A stretch of 60,619 bases of DNA, from positions 1-60,619 of the IMG/VR virus record IMGVR_UViG_3300008262_000057. One strand, 5' to 3'. The notes beneath the pieces were generated by a model. The model was not told where the DNA came from, made no database searches, and saw only the letters and a list, made by a program, of their open reading frames with translations. Below, piece after piece: positions 1-7,735 of the stretch; within the stretch, counting starts at the first letter, position 1; every line of letters begins with the position of its first letter. Source of the stretch: a virus. Made by a program: the position numbers and the translations under genes.

Positions 1-348
1 CCGTATGGACGTGTACGACGGGGCGACGAGGCAGACCAGTGTATAGATGCTAGTAGACACCCAGATCCGAGGCAGACTTGTGTGGCAAAGTGGTAAGAAG
101 TGGGGAAAAGTGTCAAAAAACCCCTGTACGCCTAGGAAATCCCCAAATCCCTATCCTTAAGAGAGTAGTAGAGGATACCCGTGAGAAGACCCCAGAAAAG
201 GACCCTAAAGTGCTCTCCACTAACCCCCTCCTCTGCGTGTGTTTTGGAGTGGGGGGGTCTCCGGGGGGACCTCATCCCCCTTGATATCCATGCCTTCCCA
301 GAATTCTCGGGGAATTTCCCCAGCCAATCCTAGAAGTTTCTCTGCAGA

Positions 349-984
349 GGCGCCCCGAGTTCTTTCCACTATACTCCCAGTCCATTGGGAGATTTGCGGG
401 ATTTTTTCCAAGATAACCCCGGTTTTTGGGAAATTTTTTCCAGTAAGATAGGGGAAAGTTTTGCTTATACCTCGGCAGAGGCGCCCCAGACTTTCATGAA
501 AAAATCCTCAAAGTGCAAAGTGTCTGCAGAGGCGCCCCGAGACCATAAGTGCACCACCCCTCTAGGATTGCTCTTAGAGGATCTTGGAGTGGGGCTGAGG
601 AGAGGGGTTAAGATTCCCTATGCTAGCCAAGCTGGCCGGGGGACTAAGACCCCCCTCCCCCCATTTCACTGGCGGCTGGGGATATTCACTAGAATTCCTA
701 AGAGGCAAAAAATTAAAGTTTCCTCGGCGAGGCGCCCCTGCTGTTGGAGATCCGAGAAAGTTTCTGAGGCCGGGGAAGTCTTGGAATTACCCCTCCAAAA
801 AAGTTTCGGAACCGGGGACTATCCTGGAATCCTCCCCGCAGCTGAGATGCTGCTGGAGGATTCCTCTGAGGCGCCCCTGCCCAAAATAGGGTGGTCCTAG
901 CATCGGGAGTTTCTTAGAGAAATCCCCGTAGAAGCATGCAAATTCCCCACCTAGTAGGCTAGCTGTGGATTTTGCATGGGCGCC
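349..984 (+). repeat. GGCGCC repeat cluster, six copies
   Basis: Cores at 349, 480, 531, 731, 870 and 979 within GAGGCGCCCCTGC-like contexts. CAGAGGCGCCCC is shared by the first three. Copies at 480 and 531 are 51 bases apart. Confidence 0.8.
826..864. repeat. Strong hairpin before a GGCGCC copy
   Basis: GGAATCCTCC (826-835) pairs with GGAGGATTCC (855-864); inside, GCAGC pairs with GCTGC around a TGAGAT loop. Confidence 0.75.
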
Positions 985-1029
985 CCTGCAAAGCCTCCTC
1001 CAGACCTCCTCCCGAGATTTGGGTGGAGG

Positions 1030-1064
1030 ACATTTTTCTGTGAGAGGGAGAAGGCTTAGATTTG
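1030..1064 (+). promoter_or_regulatory. Early promoter for 1069
   Basis: CATTTTT box and TAGATTTG -7 element 26 bases apart (C to T). Start codon 4 bases beyond, unusually close. Confidence 0.6.
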
Positions 1065-1068
1065 CCTT

Positions 1069-1254
1069 ATGAATAAAGGAGATGTCTTAAATGAAATAGC
1101 CGCTCTGGAAGAGAAGATAGTCAAGATCAAAGAGGACAAGACAGTATGGAGGATGATCTGGGCTGGGAGCACATATAATCATGGTCCTTATCTTAGAAGA
1201 CTAGCCATTAATAGAATGCGGGCTAAGATTCGAAGGCTACAGGCTAAACTTTGA
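1069..1254 (+). CDS. Small charged helical protein, unknown
   Basis: A 61-residue protein rich in Lys, Glu and Arg, with heptad-like spacing in the first 25 residues and a basic C-terminus, so probably helical and possibly nucleic-acid binding. Its ATG lies only four bases after the -7 element TAGATTTG, so the mRNA may be leaderless. No other in-frame ATG precedes residue 28. Family not recognised. Confidence 0.55.
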   Translation: MNKGDVLNEIAALEEKIVKIKEDKTVWRMIWAGSTYNHGPYLRRLAINRMRAKIRRLQAKL

Positions 1255-1256
1255 AA

Positions 1257-1290
1257 CATTTTTTTCTTCCGAGGAGTTTGATTAAATTTG
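1257..1290 (+). promoter_or_regulatory. Early promoter for 1316/1342
   Basis: CATTTTTTT box, CCGAGGA centre and TAAATTTG -7 element; an ACACACACGAT leader follows. Confidence 0.7.
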
Positions 1291-1341
1291 CCTTATCATT
1301 AAAAACACACACGATATGGAATTAGATCCTTTTTACGAGAG

Positions 1342-1557
1342 TTGCTGGAAACAAGTTGTACAGTTTCTGATTATGAAGATTATCAAGGGGTAGATGCCTT
1401 AGTGGCTATGGCCGGATTTCTTCAATATGCCAAGGATGAAGGTCTAGATAAAGACATTATCACTATCACCCTGGCGCACGACCTGGGAGGTCGCAAAGAC
1501 AAGCTCATGCTTCCTCGCACTAGTGATTATTCTCAATATGCAAAAGAACTAGCATGA
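1342..1557 (+). CDS. Unknown small protein, start uncertain or frameshifted
   Basis: This frame encodes an acidic protein of about 71 residues. Only a TTG is available at 1342. The expected start, an ATG at 1316 right after the promoter and the ACACACACGAT leader, is in another frame and stops after 25 codons. Joining MELDPFYES from the ATG frame to LLETSC in this frame would give a normal-looking N-terminus, so a one-base indel or programmed frameshift near 1340 is possible. It overlaps the next gene by ATGA. Function unknown. Confidence 0.5.
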   Translation: MLETSCTVSDYEDYQGVDALVAMAGFLQYAKDEGLDKDIITITLAHDLGGRKDKLMLPRTSDYSQYAKELA

Positions 1558-1958
1558 CACCTAAGCCCAAGATCAGTGACACCCTTCAGTCTCTAGGCAA
1601 GAAGGTATTATATGTCCACACCTTCACTCCAAAGAATCCGCCTGGGATGGATTTTGTGGGAGAGCCCATTTCTTTCTCGGCCTTTTATAAGGCTGAGGAT
1701 TGGCTCAAGAAGCTAGGCTATATTACTGGCAGTATGGAGATGAGCCATCCTATCGGCTTCGGTCCTGCCAGCTACTGGGACTATATTTCCAAATGGACAA
1801 ACATGAATAGTGTGGAGCGTAGACAACTACACGGAGTGATGCTCTCGGATAATTTCCGGAGCGGAGAGGTACATGTGGTCTTCTGTGAGAGTCCATTAAA
1901 GAGCCTAGTGAAGGTAGTTCAGTTCAAAAATGTGACAATAAAGAAGAAGTCTGTTTAA
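1554..1958 (+). CDS. Unknown 134-aa protein
   Basis: Starts on an ATGA overlap with the upstream frame, so it is probably translationally coupled. The soluble product of mixed alpha/beta character is rich in aromatic residues and has a basic C-terminus. It is followed by an inverted repeat with a T run at 1968-1996. Family not recognised. Confidence 0.65.
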   Translation: MTPKPKISDTLQSLGKKVLYVHTFTPKNPPGMDFVGEPISFSAFYKAEDWLKKLGYITGSMEMSHPIGFGPASYWDYISKWTNMNSVERRQLHGVMLSDNFRSGEVHVVFCESPLKSLVKVVQFKNVTIKKKSV

Positions 1959-1967
1959 ACGAAACCC

Positions 1968-1996
1968 AAAAAGTTTAAACAGTTCTAAACTTTTTT
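1968..1996 (+). terminator. Terminator after 1554-1958
   Basis: AAAAAGTTTA / TAAACTTTTTT inverted repeat. Confidence 0.6.
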
Positions 1997-2026
1997 GTTA
2001 CGTTTTAATTATTATGATTATATTTG
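1990..2026 (+). promoter_or_regulatory. Host-type promoter for 2079
   Basis: TTTTTTG followed by TATATTTG; no CATTTTT box. The T run is shared with the terminator before it. Confidence 0.55.
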
Positions 2027-2078
2027 CGACATAATACATTAACGCAATGATTTTATCTTTCACTAAAATTTAAAGGTT

Positions 2079-2330
2079 ATGACACCAAGTGAACTCAGAA
2101 ACAGATTAATGAAACACGGACGACGTCCGCTCGGCAAACTGATTCAGTTCCCAACAAGACAAGAAGGCAAAATTCTTTTTGCTGACATTAAGAATGACAG
2201 AGCTTATTCTTATTTTCTTGTGGACATGATTACCAACAGTATCAGAGAAGGACATATCTACGAGCGATACCGTAAGAAAGTCTTTGGAGCATTTGATGTT
2301 CCAGCAATTCCTGTAGAGGAAGCCTGCTAA
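2079..2330 (+). CDS. Unknown 83-aa basic protein
   Basis: Begins about 50 bases after a host-type -7 element (TATATTTG, 2019-2026), a longer leader than in the other cassettes. The N-terminal half is basic (RNRLMKHGRRPLGK), which would suit nucleic-acid binding. A terminator follows at 2361-2388. Function unknown. Confidence 0.65.
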   Translation: MTPSELRNRLMKHGRRPLGKLIQFPTRQEGKILFADIKNDRAYSYFLVDMITNSIREGHIYERYRKKVFGAFDVPAIPVEEAC

Positions 2331-2360
2331 GGAGTTTGCCATCTGAATTAAATACGAGGG

Positions 2361-2388
2361 AAATGCGAAGACACACTTCGCATTTTTT
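2361..2388 (+). terminator. Terminator after 2079-2330
   Basis: AAATGCGAAG / CTTCGCATTTTTT; shared with the next promoter. Confidence 0.75.
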
Positions 2389-2414
2389 CTTGTGAGGAGG
2401 TTTTCATAAATTTA
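2381..2414 (+). promoter_or_regulatory. Early promoter for 2438, fused to terminator
   Basis: CATTTTTTC is also the T run of the hairpin at 2361-2388; -7 element TAAATTTA. Confidence 0.7.
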
Positions 2415-2437
2415 CCCTATCATTAAAACACACGACA

Positions 2438-2755
2438 ATGACAAGAGAAATTTACACCTTCCAGAGTAAGTATAAAGCTTACCAAGTCTATCTTCGCTTC
2501 AACAAATACCGAAGCAACAATCGTACCTGTATTGAATTAAGAGAAGCTCAGAACCATGAGCCTATCCTAGTAGCTAGTGTTAACCTAGAGGACGCACCAC
2601 TAGAGCCAGGAGAAATGCTTATCAAAGACTATTCAGAGAATGAAGGGGTATTAGACTTCCTAGTTTCTAATGGAATAGTTGGAAGACCTAAGCGTTGGTT
2701 CTCTAGCGGTTGGGTCACAGTTCCTGTTGTTGATTTACTTGTTAAACCCATTTAA
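2438..2755 (+). CDS. Conserved phage protein, DUF4313-like
   Basis: 105 residues. The central part (ASVNLEDAPLEPGEMLIKDY then SENEG) and the following LDFLVSNGIV resemble a small protein family common in phages and plasmids, DUF4313-like from memory. Molecular role unknown. The start is fixed by the ACACACGACA leader just before the ATG and by the early promoter at 2381-2414. Confidence 0.7.
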   Translation: MTREIYTFQSKYKAYQVYLRFNKYRSNNRTCIELREAQNHEPILVASVNLEDAPLEPGEMLIKDYSENEGVLDFLVSNGIVGRPKRWFSSGWVTVPVVDLLVKPI

Positions 2756-2756
2756 T

Positions 2757-3017
2757 ATGTACATGATATTTAACTTGGATCCTGATGGAGATTGCTATAG
2801 TCTCCACGGCAAATTGGAAGATGCCCAATATGTGTTTCACCAAAAGGAGGAAGCCTTCAGAGAAGCGGTGAACAATAATCGTGGCGGAGTTGGTTGGGAT
2901 GACTTCAAAACCATCCTTTGTAAAATCACTACTCCTGGTGACTTTGGCTTCGGTAGCTATGGAGATGTATATGGAATGGAAATTATTGATTCACTTAACT
3001 GGGACGACGAAATATGA
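2757..3017 (+). CDS. Unknown 86-aa protein
   Basis: Starts 2 bases after the preceding stop and shares a 4-base ATGA overlap with the next gene, so it sits in a three- to four-gene unit driven by the promoter at 2381. A longer in-frame extension exists upstream but lies inside the preceding gene. Glycine- and aspartate-rich C-terminal half; no known motif. Confidence 0.6.
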   Translation: MYMIFNLDPDGDCYSLHGKLEDAQYVFHQKEEAFREAVNNNRGGVGWDDFKTILCKITTPGDFGFGSYGDVYGMEIIDSLNWDDEI

Positions 3018-3196
3018 CAATCACAGACGCATTAAATGATCTGACCAAGGCTGGCGCAGACATCACACAAACAGGGGAAAACACTTTCCTGGTAAGGGAT
3101 AATGGATTCCATGGATTCTTGGAAGAGGAAGATCCTTTCGAGGTTGATGGAGAAGAGCTACTCGAGATGTGGGAGCAATACGTAAACGACAAATAA
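3014..3196 (+). CDS. Small acidic protein, unknown
   Basis: 60 residues, with an ATGA overlap with the preceding gene. The C-terminal half is strongly acidic (EEEDPFEVDGEELLEMWE), a feature of DNA-mimic or protein-binding phage products, but no family is recognised. Confidence 0.6.
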   Translation: MTITDALNDLTKAGADITQTGENTFLVRDNGFHGFLEEEDPFEVDGEELLEMWEQYVNDK

Positions 3197-3202
3197 TTTC
3201 AT

Positions 3203-3436
3203 ATGACACTCACAGAATACTTAGCACAGACAGATCCGGTCCGCATGCCTCATGTGAGTCTGCAACCCCATGAGTATGTGCAAGGACATTCCTTTGGAGC
3301 AATCGGTAGTCGAATATCTGAGGTCTTCATTCATGCTGTGGGATATTCCTACTGTGTGAAGGAAGGAGACAGTCGACTTTATACTATTGACCGAGATGGC
3401 AATCCCAAATCGCCTTCCTGTTTCTATCTGAGTTAG
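3203..3436 (+). CDS. Unknown 77-aa protein
   Basis: Last gene of the 2438-3436 unit, starting 6 bases after the preceding stop and followed by a terminator at 3464-3492. No motif recognised. Confidence 0.55.
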   Translation: MTLTEYLAQTDPVRMPHVSLQPHEYVQGHSFGAIGSRISEVFIHAVGYSYCVKEGDSRLYTIDRDGNPKSPSCFYLS

Positions 3437-3463
3437 AAAAACCAAACATAGATCCCAACCCAA

Positions 3464-3492
3464 AAAATCCGAACTAATCCTTCGGATTTTTT
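3464..3492 (+). terminator. Terminator after 3203-3436
   Basis: ATCCGAA / TTCGGAT then seven T and GTGG. Confidence 0.75.
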
Positions 3493-3583
3493 TGTGGACT
3501 CACCTACAGAAAATCCGCGGAACAGCCGCAGAGACGCAGGGGCGCCTCGCCCCGGCCAGATCGGGAAGATTTCTTTCTTCCGG

Positions 3584-3617
3584 CATTTTTTCTTTTCGCC
3601 CGGATTAGGTATATTTA
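3584..3617 (+). promoter_or_regulatory. Early promoter for 3641
   Basis: CATTTTTTC and TATATTTA, 26-base spacing. Confidence 0.7.
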
Positions 3618-3640
3618 CATATAAATTAAAACACACGACT

Positions 3641-4240
3641 ATGCACAAAGCAGTTATTCTTCTCACCAAAGCAAATGACTCTAAGATTGAGGCTTTGGAA
3701 AATGTCCGCAAATTTCTAAGGGGCTATGAAAACGATGTTTGGGATTGGTATGCTATCGGAGGTAGATGGAACAATCACTTAGCACCAGAGTTTGAAACCT
3801 GGCGAAAGATCGCACACGAAAAAATTCTCACACCGTTGAAAGGTGGAGGTATTGCTCACAACAACATCAAGGAAAAGCATGGAGATCTTCAAGCTGCTTG
3901 GAGAGCTTTAGGAATGGCAGGTCAACATCCTTATTGCGACCACTATCACTTACCCGAGGATGGAAACGTTTATGATGTGATGCCTTTAAAAGATTGTCTT
4001 TCATTTGTGAGCTCTTGGGTGCAAGATCCCAAGAAGGTGGAAGAGAAGCTCAATCACGACAAAGAGTATTGGAAAGATGATCCTAGTATGTTGGAATACT
4101 TGGATGGTTTATATCTGTCATATAAGGATGGTGAATTCAGTTTTGAATCTAATGTTTACAACATTGATACAGGTGAAGCTGAATCTCTCCCCAAGAATAT
4201 CACCAACTATTGGGCGGTGATGGTAGACATGCACAATTAG
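3641..4240 (+). CDS. Conserved phage protein with DWYxIGGRW motif
   Basis: 199 residues. The stretch WDWYAIGGRWNNHLAP near residue 30-45 is the hallmark of a family seen in many phages and actinobacteria, whose biochemical role is not known to me. The start is set by the ACACACGACT leader directly before the ATG; longer in-frame extensions would cross the promoter (3584-3617) and a GGCGCC repeat. Single-gene cassette with its own terminator at 4259-4291. Confidence 0.75.
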   Translation: MHKAVILLTKANDSKIEALENVRKFLRGYENDVWDWYAIGGRWNNHLAPEFETWRKIAHEKILTPLKGGGIAHNNIKEKHGDLQAAWRALGMAGQHPYCDHYHLPEDGNVYDVMPLKDCLSFVSSWVQDPKKVEEKLNHDKEYWKDDPSMLEYLDGLYLSYKDGEFSFESNVYNIDTGEAESLPKNITNYWAVMVDMHN

Positions 4241-4258
4241 ATTTAGGTTGTTCGTTGT

Positions 4259-4291
4259 AAACCCAAGACTTTTTAAGTCTTGGGTTTTTTG
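4259..4291 (+). terminator. Terminator after 3641-4240
   Basis: AACCCAAGAC / GTCTTGGGTTTTTT. Confidence 0.85.
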
Positions 4292-4405
4292 TTGGGATAG
4301 GGTTTGGAAATCTGAATCGTCATATGTGTTTTTCTCCGGGGCGCCTCCGCGGATGTGGGACTTGTGGAACATCAGGAACATCTGGGACTTGTGGGACTTG
4401 TGGAA

Positions 4406-4439
4406 CATTTTTTCTTACGGGGAGATTTTATTAGTTTTA
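4406..4439 (+). promoter_or_regulatory. Early promoter for 4466
   Basis: CATTTTTTC, GGGGA centre, TAGTTTTA. Confidence 0.6.
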
Positions 4440-4465
4440 CACTATCACAATTAATGTCTCACACG

Positions 4466-4963
4466 ATGAAAAAATTCCCCGAATTCCCACAGGATCCTCA
4501 AAGCATCGGATTGCTTAAAGGACTACAAAAACTTTCCCAAATGATTGGCTATCACAACGAGGATACCGATCTTAGTAACTGCGCTCGATATCTGCTACTC
4601 ATTAGTACAGCACCTGAGAGACATCCAGAATTTTATTTCTCACTCCATCAGAAACTGCAAGATCCAATTCAGGACATCAGCGAGTTCTATAATAAGGCAG
4701 TATACAGTAGAGGCGAGAAATACATGCTTAAGGTTCTCAATGAAGAGATAGGAAGTTTTGCACACTTCTTTGATCAGTTTCAATTACTCATGTATTCGAT
4801 TAACGAAAGAGCTAACTGGGACGAAAGGTTAGCACCATTCAATAGCCTGCTTTGGGGTTTCTATTGTTCTCTATTTGATGCTGAAATGAGACAGGATTTC
4901 TTTATGGGTACCTTTGCATTCACTCAAGGATATTACTTAGAAGAAAAATCTCAGTTTAACTAA
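4466..4963 (+). CDS. Unknown 165-aa helical protein
   Basis: Predicted largely helical and soluble. Two ATGs are possible, 4454 and 4466; the second is preferred because TCACACG sits right before it, matching the leader used throughout this region. Promoter at 4406-4439. The TAATG overlap with the next gene suggests coupled translation. Family not recognised. Confidence 0.65.
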   Translation: MKKFPEFPQDPQSIGLLKGLQKLSQMIGYHNEDTDLSNCARYLLLISTAPERHPEFYFSLHQKLQDPIQDISEFYNKAVYSRGEKYMLKVLNEEIGSFAHFFDQFQLLMYSINERANWDERLAPFNSLLWGFYCSLFDAEMRQDFFMGTFAFTQGYYLEEKSQFN

Positions 4964-5289
4964 TGCCACCCAGAGGAAGAATAGACAGACTGCTCATATA
5001 TTATTACTATGAGACCATGAAGTTCTTTTGCGAGGCAACTGATATCCGTGGTGGGCAAACCCACATGGATAGAATGATGCTGAAGAGGAAGAGGATAAAG
5101 GGATGGACTATTCTTATGAATATGGATGCCTTGGGAAACGTCACAGAGTTTAGCAAGGAAGACCTGGCTAATTTCATTCTGGATGTTCTCAAAGACCCTG
5201 AGATAGATGATAGAGAACTTCACAGGTTTCTGAATGCAAATTTCCACGGGTCTGTAAAAGAAGTGACATTTGAAAAAATTTCCCCTTAA
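4963..5289 (+). CDS. Unknown 108-aa basic protein
   Basis: Begins inside the stop of the previous gene (TAATG). The N-terminal third is arginine/lysine-rich, the C-terminal part acidic and helical. The next promoter's CATTTTT box (5291) begins directly after the stop, so there is no separate terminator. Function unknown. Confidence 0.6.
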   Translation: MPPRGRIDRLLIYYYYETMKFFCEATDIRGGQTHMDRMMLKRKRIKGWTILMNMDALGNVTEFSKEDLANFILDVLKDPEIDDRELHRFLNANFHGSVKEVTFEKISP

Positions 5290-5290
5290 A

Positions 5291-5324
5291 CATTTTTCTA
5301 TATGGGGGATAATTCATAAATTAG
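5291..5324 (+). promoter_or_regulatory. Early promoter for 5363
   Basis: CATTTTTC, GGGGGA centre, TAAATTAG. Confidence 0.6.
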
Positions 5325-5362
5325 CATTGTTATTAATTTCAAAACCATAAATTTTAACTCAC

Positions 5363-5914
5363 ATGGCAAAAAATCTCACATTTTCCAAAAACGGCGTTCC
5401 AATGGGACGCAACAAGTCCACAGCAGAAAACAACTCTAGCCGTTGGACAGCTCAAGAAGACAACTACCTTAAAATGGCTTTGGCAGAAAGTCTTCCTTCG
5501 GTAGAAGTAGCAGCCAAGCTTGGTCGTAGTATTGCTTCTGTTGCAACTCGTAAATGGACTTTAAAGCTTGAAGGACGTTTCGGTAATTCACCTAAAGGTT
5601 CTACAGGAAACTTTAAGTCAACCGCTCGTACTCGTAACAAAGCAAACCAAACTGCTACCCCTCCACAAGGTATTCAGCTTTTCAAAATTGAAACCGGCGT
5701 GCCTTTACCAGCTCGCAACGGTCGCAACGAGCAAGCTCGCAGTCAAGTCCGTAACATCTTTAATCAAATTCAGATTGGTCAATCATTTGTGGTTCCCAAG
5801 AACATGGTTCATGTGGCACAATATATTGTCAACAAGGAATTCCAATCCTACAAGATTCGCACTTCTGCTACTTCAGCAGACAAGAAATTCTTTAGAATTT
5901 ACAGAGTGGCTTAA
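5363..5914 (+). CDS. Myb/SANT-like DNA-binding protein
   Basis: 183 residues. Residues about 25-70 (SRWTAQEDNYLKMAL, then VEVAAKLGRSIASVATRKW) fit a SANT/Myb-like helix-turn-helix as found in small phage DNA-binding proteins. The C-terminal half (about 115-183) resembles a short globular module that recurs in phages, ending KKFFRIYRVA. Likely a regulator acting on phage or host DNA. The 5' leader is longer than usual; promoter 5291-5324, terminator 5937-5967. Confidence 0.65.
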   Translation: MAKNLTFSKNGVPMGRNKSTAENNSSRWTAQEDNYLKMALAESLPSVEVAAKLGRSIASVATRKWTLKLEGRFGNSPKGSTGNFKSTARTRNKANQTATPPQGIQLFKIETGVPLPARNGRNEQARSQVRNIFNQIQIGQSFVVPKNMVHVAQYIVNKEFQSYKIRTSATSADKKFFRIYRVA

Positions 5915-5936
5915 TATAGGTTTTGAATTCCCCCTA

Positions 5937-5967
5937 AAGGGCCTGGAATTTTTCCGGGCCTTTTTTT
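5937..5967 (+). terminator. Terminator after 5363-5914
   Basis: AAGGGCCTGG / CCGGGCCTTTTTTT, then GTGGGGTAAAG. Confidence 0.8.
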
Positions 5968-6182
5968 GTGGGGTAAAGTAACGTATGAGAAAAAATCCTT
6001 TCCCGATCGTTGCGGGATGAGGCGCCCCTGCCGATAATCCGAGACGGTCAATTTTTGGGTTTAAAATTTCCGGATTTTAATTCCCGAAATTTTCGAAGGA
6101 TATAAAGCTATTATGATTATATTTGAGGTATTAAACCATTTGCCTTGGTTTAGAGCTTAAAATTTAATGGGTTAGTAAGTAC

Positions 6183-6211
6183 AAAAAAGTCAGGTGGTTC
6201 CTGACTTTTTT
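6183..6211 (+). terminator. Terminator before 6286, no clear gene ahead
   Basis: AAAAAAGTCAGG / CCTGACTTTTTT. The TATATTTG promoter at 6118-6125 would give an RNA of about 75 nt ending here; no ORF lies between. Confidence 0.75.
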
Positions 6212-6227
6212 ACTGTGTATGGGTTCG

Positions 6228-6261
6228 CATTTTTTACTCTGAATCTGAATCTTTAGATTTA
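6228..6261 (+). promoter_or_regulatory. Early promoter for 6286
   Basis: CATTTTTTAC and TAGATTTA, 26-base spacing. Confidence 0.65.
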
Positions 6262-6285
6262 CGCTATCACACAAAACGTACTTTT

Positions 6286-6627
6286 ATGTATTCAAATTTT
6301 GAACCAACTAAACGTCCACCTACCGCTAGAGAAAAGTCTATCCGATTCAAATACGGATCATTGTTTATTTTCTCAGCACTCTGTGCAATCGCCCTGGGAG
6401 TTTTATATAACAACCAGAAAATAAACTATAAAGAGCAAGTAACAGAAATTGGTGTTTTAAGAAAACAAGTTGATAGCTTACAGCATCTTTCCGATTCTCT
6501 ATATGCTGAAAATTTTCCATGCCAAGTTGAACTGGGAAGATATCAAATAGCATATGAGATATTCCTAGAAAGGAATAGAAAAGCTGCAGAGCAGTACGGA
6601 ACTATCATATCGGAGGAAACAGAGTAA
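6286..6627 (+). CDS. Membrane-anchored coiled-coil protein
   Basis: 113 residues: a basic N-terminus, one transmembrane helix (about 28-46, SLFIFSALCAIALGVLY), then a coiled coil with heptads. The arrangement is that of an inner-membrane protein with a periplasmic coil, as in inner spanins, though the early-type promoter (6228-6261) argues for an early envelope function. A similar layout occurs at 30172-30480 on the other strand. Confidence 0.6.
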   Translation: MYSNFEPTKRPPTAREKSIRFKYGSLFIFSALCAIALGVLYNNQKINYKEQVTEIGVLRKQVDSLQHLSDSLYAENFPCQVELGRYQIAYEIFLERNRKAAEQYGTIISEETE

Positions 6628-6649
6628 TCACTTTTTAAATCATAGAACT

Positions 6650-6730
6650 ATGGGATACTACGAAATTGTTAGAAGCACTCCTGGAGGCACCGTTAAGAAG
6701 CCAAAGCCAAAACCTAAAAATAAGAAGTAG
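6650..6730 (+). CDS. Tiny basic peptide
   Basis: 26 residues, MGYYEIVRSTPGG then a run of alternating Lys-Pro ending NKK. It lies between two clear small genes with 22- and 2-base gaps, in the same unit as 6286. Too short for family assignment; real only if translated. Confidence 0.4.
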   Translation: MGYYEIVRSTPGGTVKKPKPKPKNKK

Positions 6731-6732
6731 TT

Positions 6733-6861
6733 ATGAGTAAGCGATGGGAACATTACAGAGAGAAGTATAAGGACTATGAAAGAGAGAATACTCTGAAAGG
6801 ATGGATCAAACACATCTATCTCGTTTTCTTGTCATTATTAATTAAGCCTCCAAGAGTTTAA
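6733..6861 (+). CDS. Small membrane-associated peptide
   Basis: 42 residues: a charged N-terminal half (MSKRWEHYREKYKDYERE) followed by a short hydrophobic helix (HIYLVFLSLLI) and a basic tail. Probably the end of the 6286 unit; terminator at 6896-6920. Function unknown. Confidence 0.45.
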   Translation: MSKRWEHYREKYKDYERENTLKGWIKHIYLVFLSLLIKPPRV

Positions 6862-6895
6862 AGAAAGTCGTGTGTGAGTGTCCAATTGGACGCGG

Positions 6896-6920
6896 GCCTG
6901 CAGAGATGCAGGCTTTTTTT
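6896..6920 (+). terminator. Terminator after 6733-6861
   Basis: GCCTGCA / TGCAGGCTTTTTTT. Confidence 0.8.
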
Positions 6921-6956
6921 GTTGGAATACATAACGATGTAACAACTATAATCGTT

Positions 6957-7457
6957 ATGAAACAATACTATGAACTTGGAGAGATATTCTCACTGGATGA
7001 ATGTCATAAATTAGCAGAGGAGGTTCTATCTTATAGAACTGCCGGAGCAATCACGGAAGAGACCGATACAAGGTTCTATCGCAACTCCTTTGGTGGTAAT
7101 ACCCCAGGTTCATGGGAAGTGCTTAGAAGACTAACACCACAGATAGAAGAGATCACTGGTGTGAAGTTAAAAGAAGCTAATCCCTATTGTCGCATCTACA
7201 ATAACGGATCTACCCTACATAATCATGTGGATAGAGAAGGTTTAGATTGGACTATCTCTGTTTGTCTTTTCACTAGTCTCAAACATGATTGGCCTCTCTA
7301 TGCAATAGAAGGAGAAGAGATTTTATCTTTCCCTACAAAATTGAATCAAGCGTGTCTAATGAATGGACGCAAACTTGAACATTGGCGGGCGCCCCTGCAA
7401 TGCTCACCTGACGAGTTTGTGATTCAGATGTTTCTACACTGGACAGAGGTTCCGTAA
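6957..7457 (+). CDS. 2OG-Fe(II) oxygenase-like protein
   Basis: 166 residues with the double-stranded beta-helix layout of 2-oxoglutarate/Fe(II) dioxygenases. The H-x-D pair is in LHNHVDREGLDWTISVCL near residue 80-95; a later His (EHWRAPL) is the candidate third iron ligand. Such phage enzymes hydroxylate proteins or modified nucleotides; substrate unknown. Start chosen at the ATG before KQYYELGEIF. The GGCGCC repeat (7388-7393) lies inside the coding region and encodes RAPL, immediately after the candidate distal His, which is unusual because nearly all other copies are intergenic. Confidence 0.65.
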   Translation: MKQYYELGEIFSLDECHKLAEEVLSYRTAGAITEETDTRFYRNSFGGNTPGSWEVLRRLTPQIEEITGVKLKEANPYCRIYNNGSTLHNHVDREGLDWTISVCLFTSLKHDWPLYAIEGEEILSFPTKLNQACLMNGRKLEHWRAPLQCSPDEFVIQMFLHWTEVP

Positions 7458-7491
7458 CATTTTTATCTACCGAGTCGTTTTCGTAAATTTG
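7458..7491 (+). promoter_or_regulatory. Early promoter for 7517
   Basis: CATTTTTATC and TAAATTTG. The distance to the ATG decides between 7496 and 7517. Confidence 0.65.
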
Positions 7492-7516
7492 TATCATGAA
7501 CGAAGAAGGATCGAGT

Positions 7517-7735
7517 ATGAGTTATGCAAAAGTAAATACCACAATTTGTTTAAGGGGACTTATCTTCCCAGCAGGTACTTTGGTTAGAGTTTGGGAAACA
7601 GGAAGAGTAACTTCTATCCAACCTGTTGCAACTAATCACGAAGTGCTATGGTATTCTTTACCTAAGATTCACTTAAATCATATCATCCCATTGGAGAAGT
7701 GGTGGTGCAAAGGAATTGATTACGGATTACTTTAA
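7517..7735 (+). CDS. Unknown 72-aa protein, SH3-like?
   Basis: An upstream ATG (7496) is only 5 bases from the -7 element TAAATTTG (7484-7491), so it would be at or before the transcript start. The ATG at 7517 lies about 25 bases from the -7 element, the spacing of other cassettes, and is preferred. The short beta-rich sequence (LRGLIFPAGTLVRVWETG) suggests a small barrel. First gene of the chain 7517-8796. Confidence 0.5.
   Translation: MSYAKVNTTICLRGLIFPAGTLVRVWETGRVTSIQPVATNHEVLWYSLPKIHLNHIIPLEKWWCKGIDYGLL

Larger units (their letters stand above)
1..1028. other. Non-coding, repeat-rich left end
   Basis: No convincing gene was found. Open frames here are proline- and arginine-rich, lack the promoter-leader-ATG arrangement used by every gene to the right, and run across repeats. 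The stretch holds six copies of the GGCGCC element, several G/C runs and a strong hairpin at 826-864. It ends at the first early promoter. Confidence 0.6.

Noticed and set aside
60-135. Possible tRNA-like sequence (GTGGCAAAGTGGTAAGAAG)
   Set aside because: Could not be folded into a full cloverleaf with acceptor stem and T arm.
78-900. Several ORFs of 60-171 codons at the left end
   Set aside because: Pro/Arg/Ser-rich translations that run through GGCGCC repeats and hairpins in several frames, with no promoter or ACACACGAC leader.
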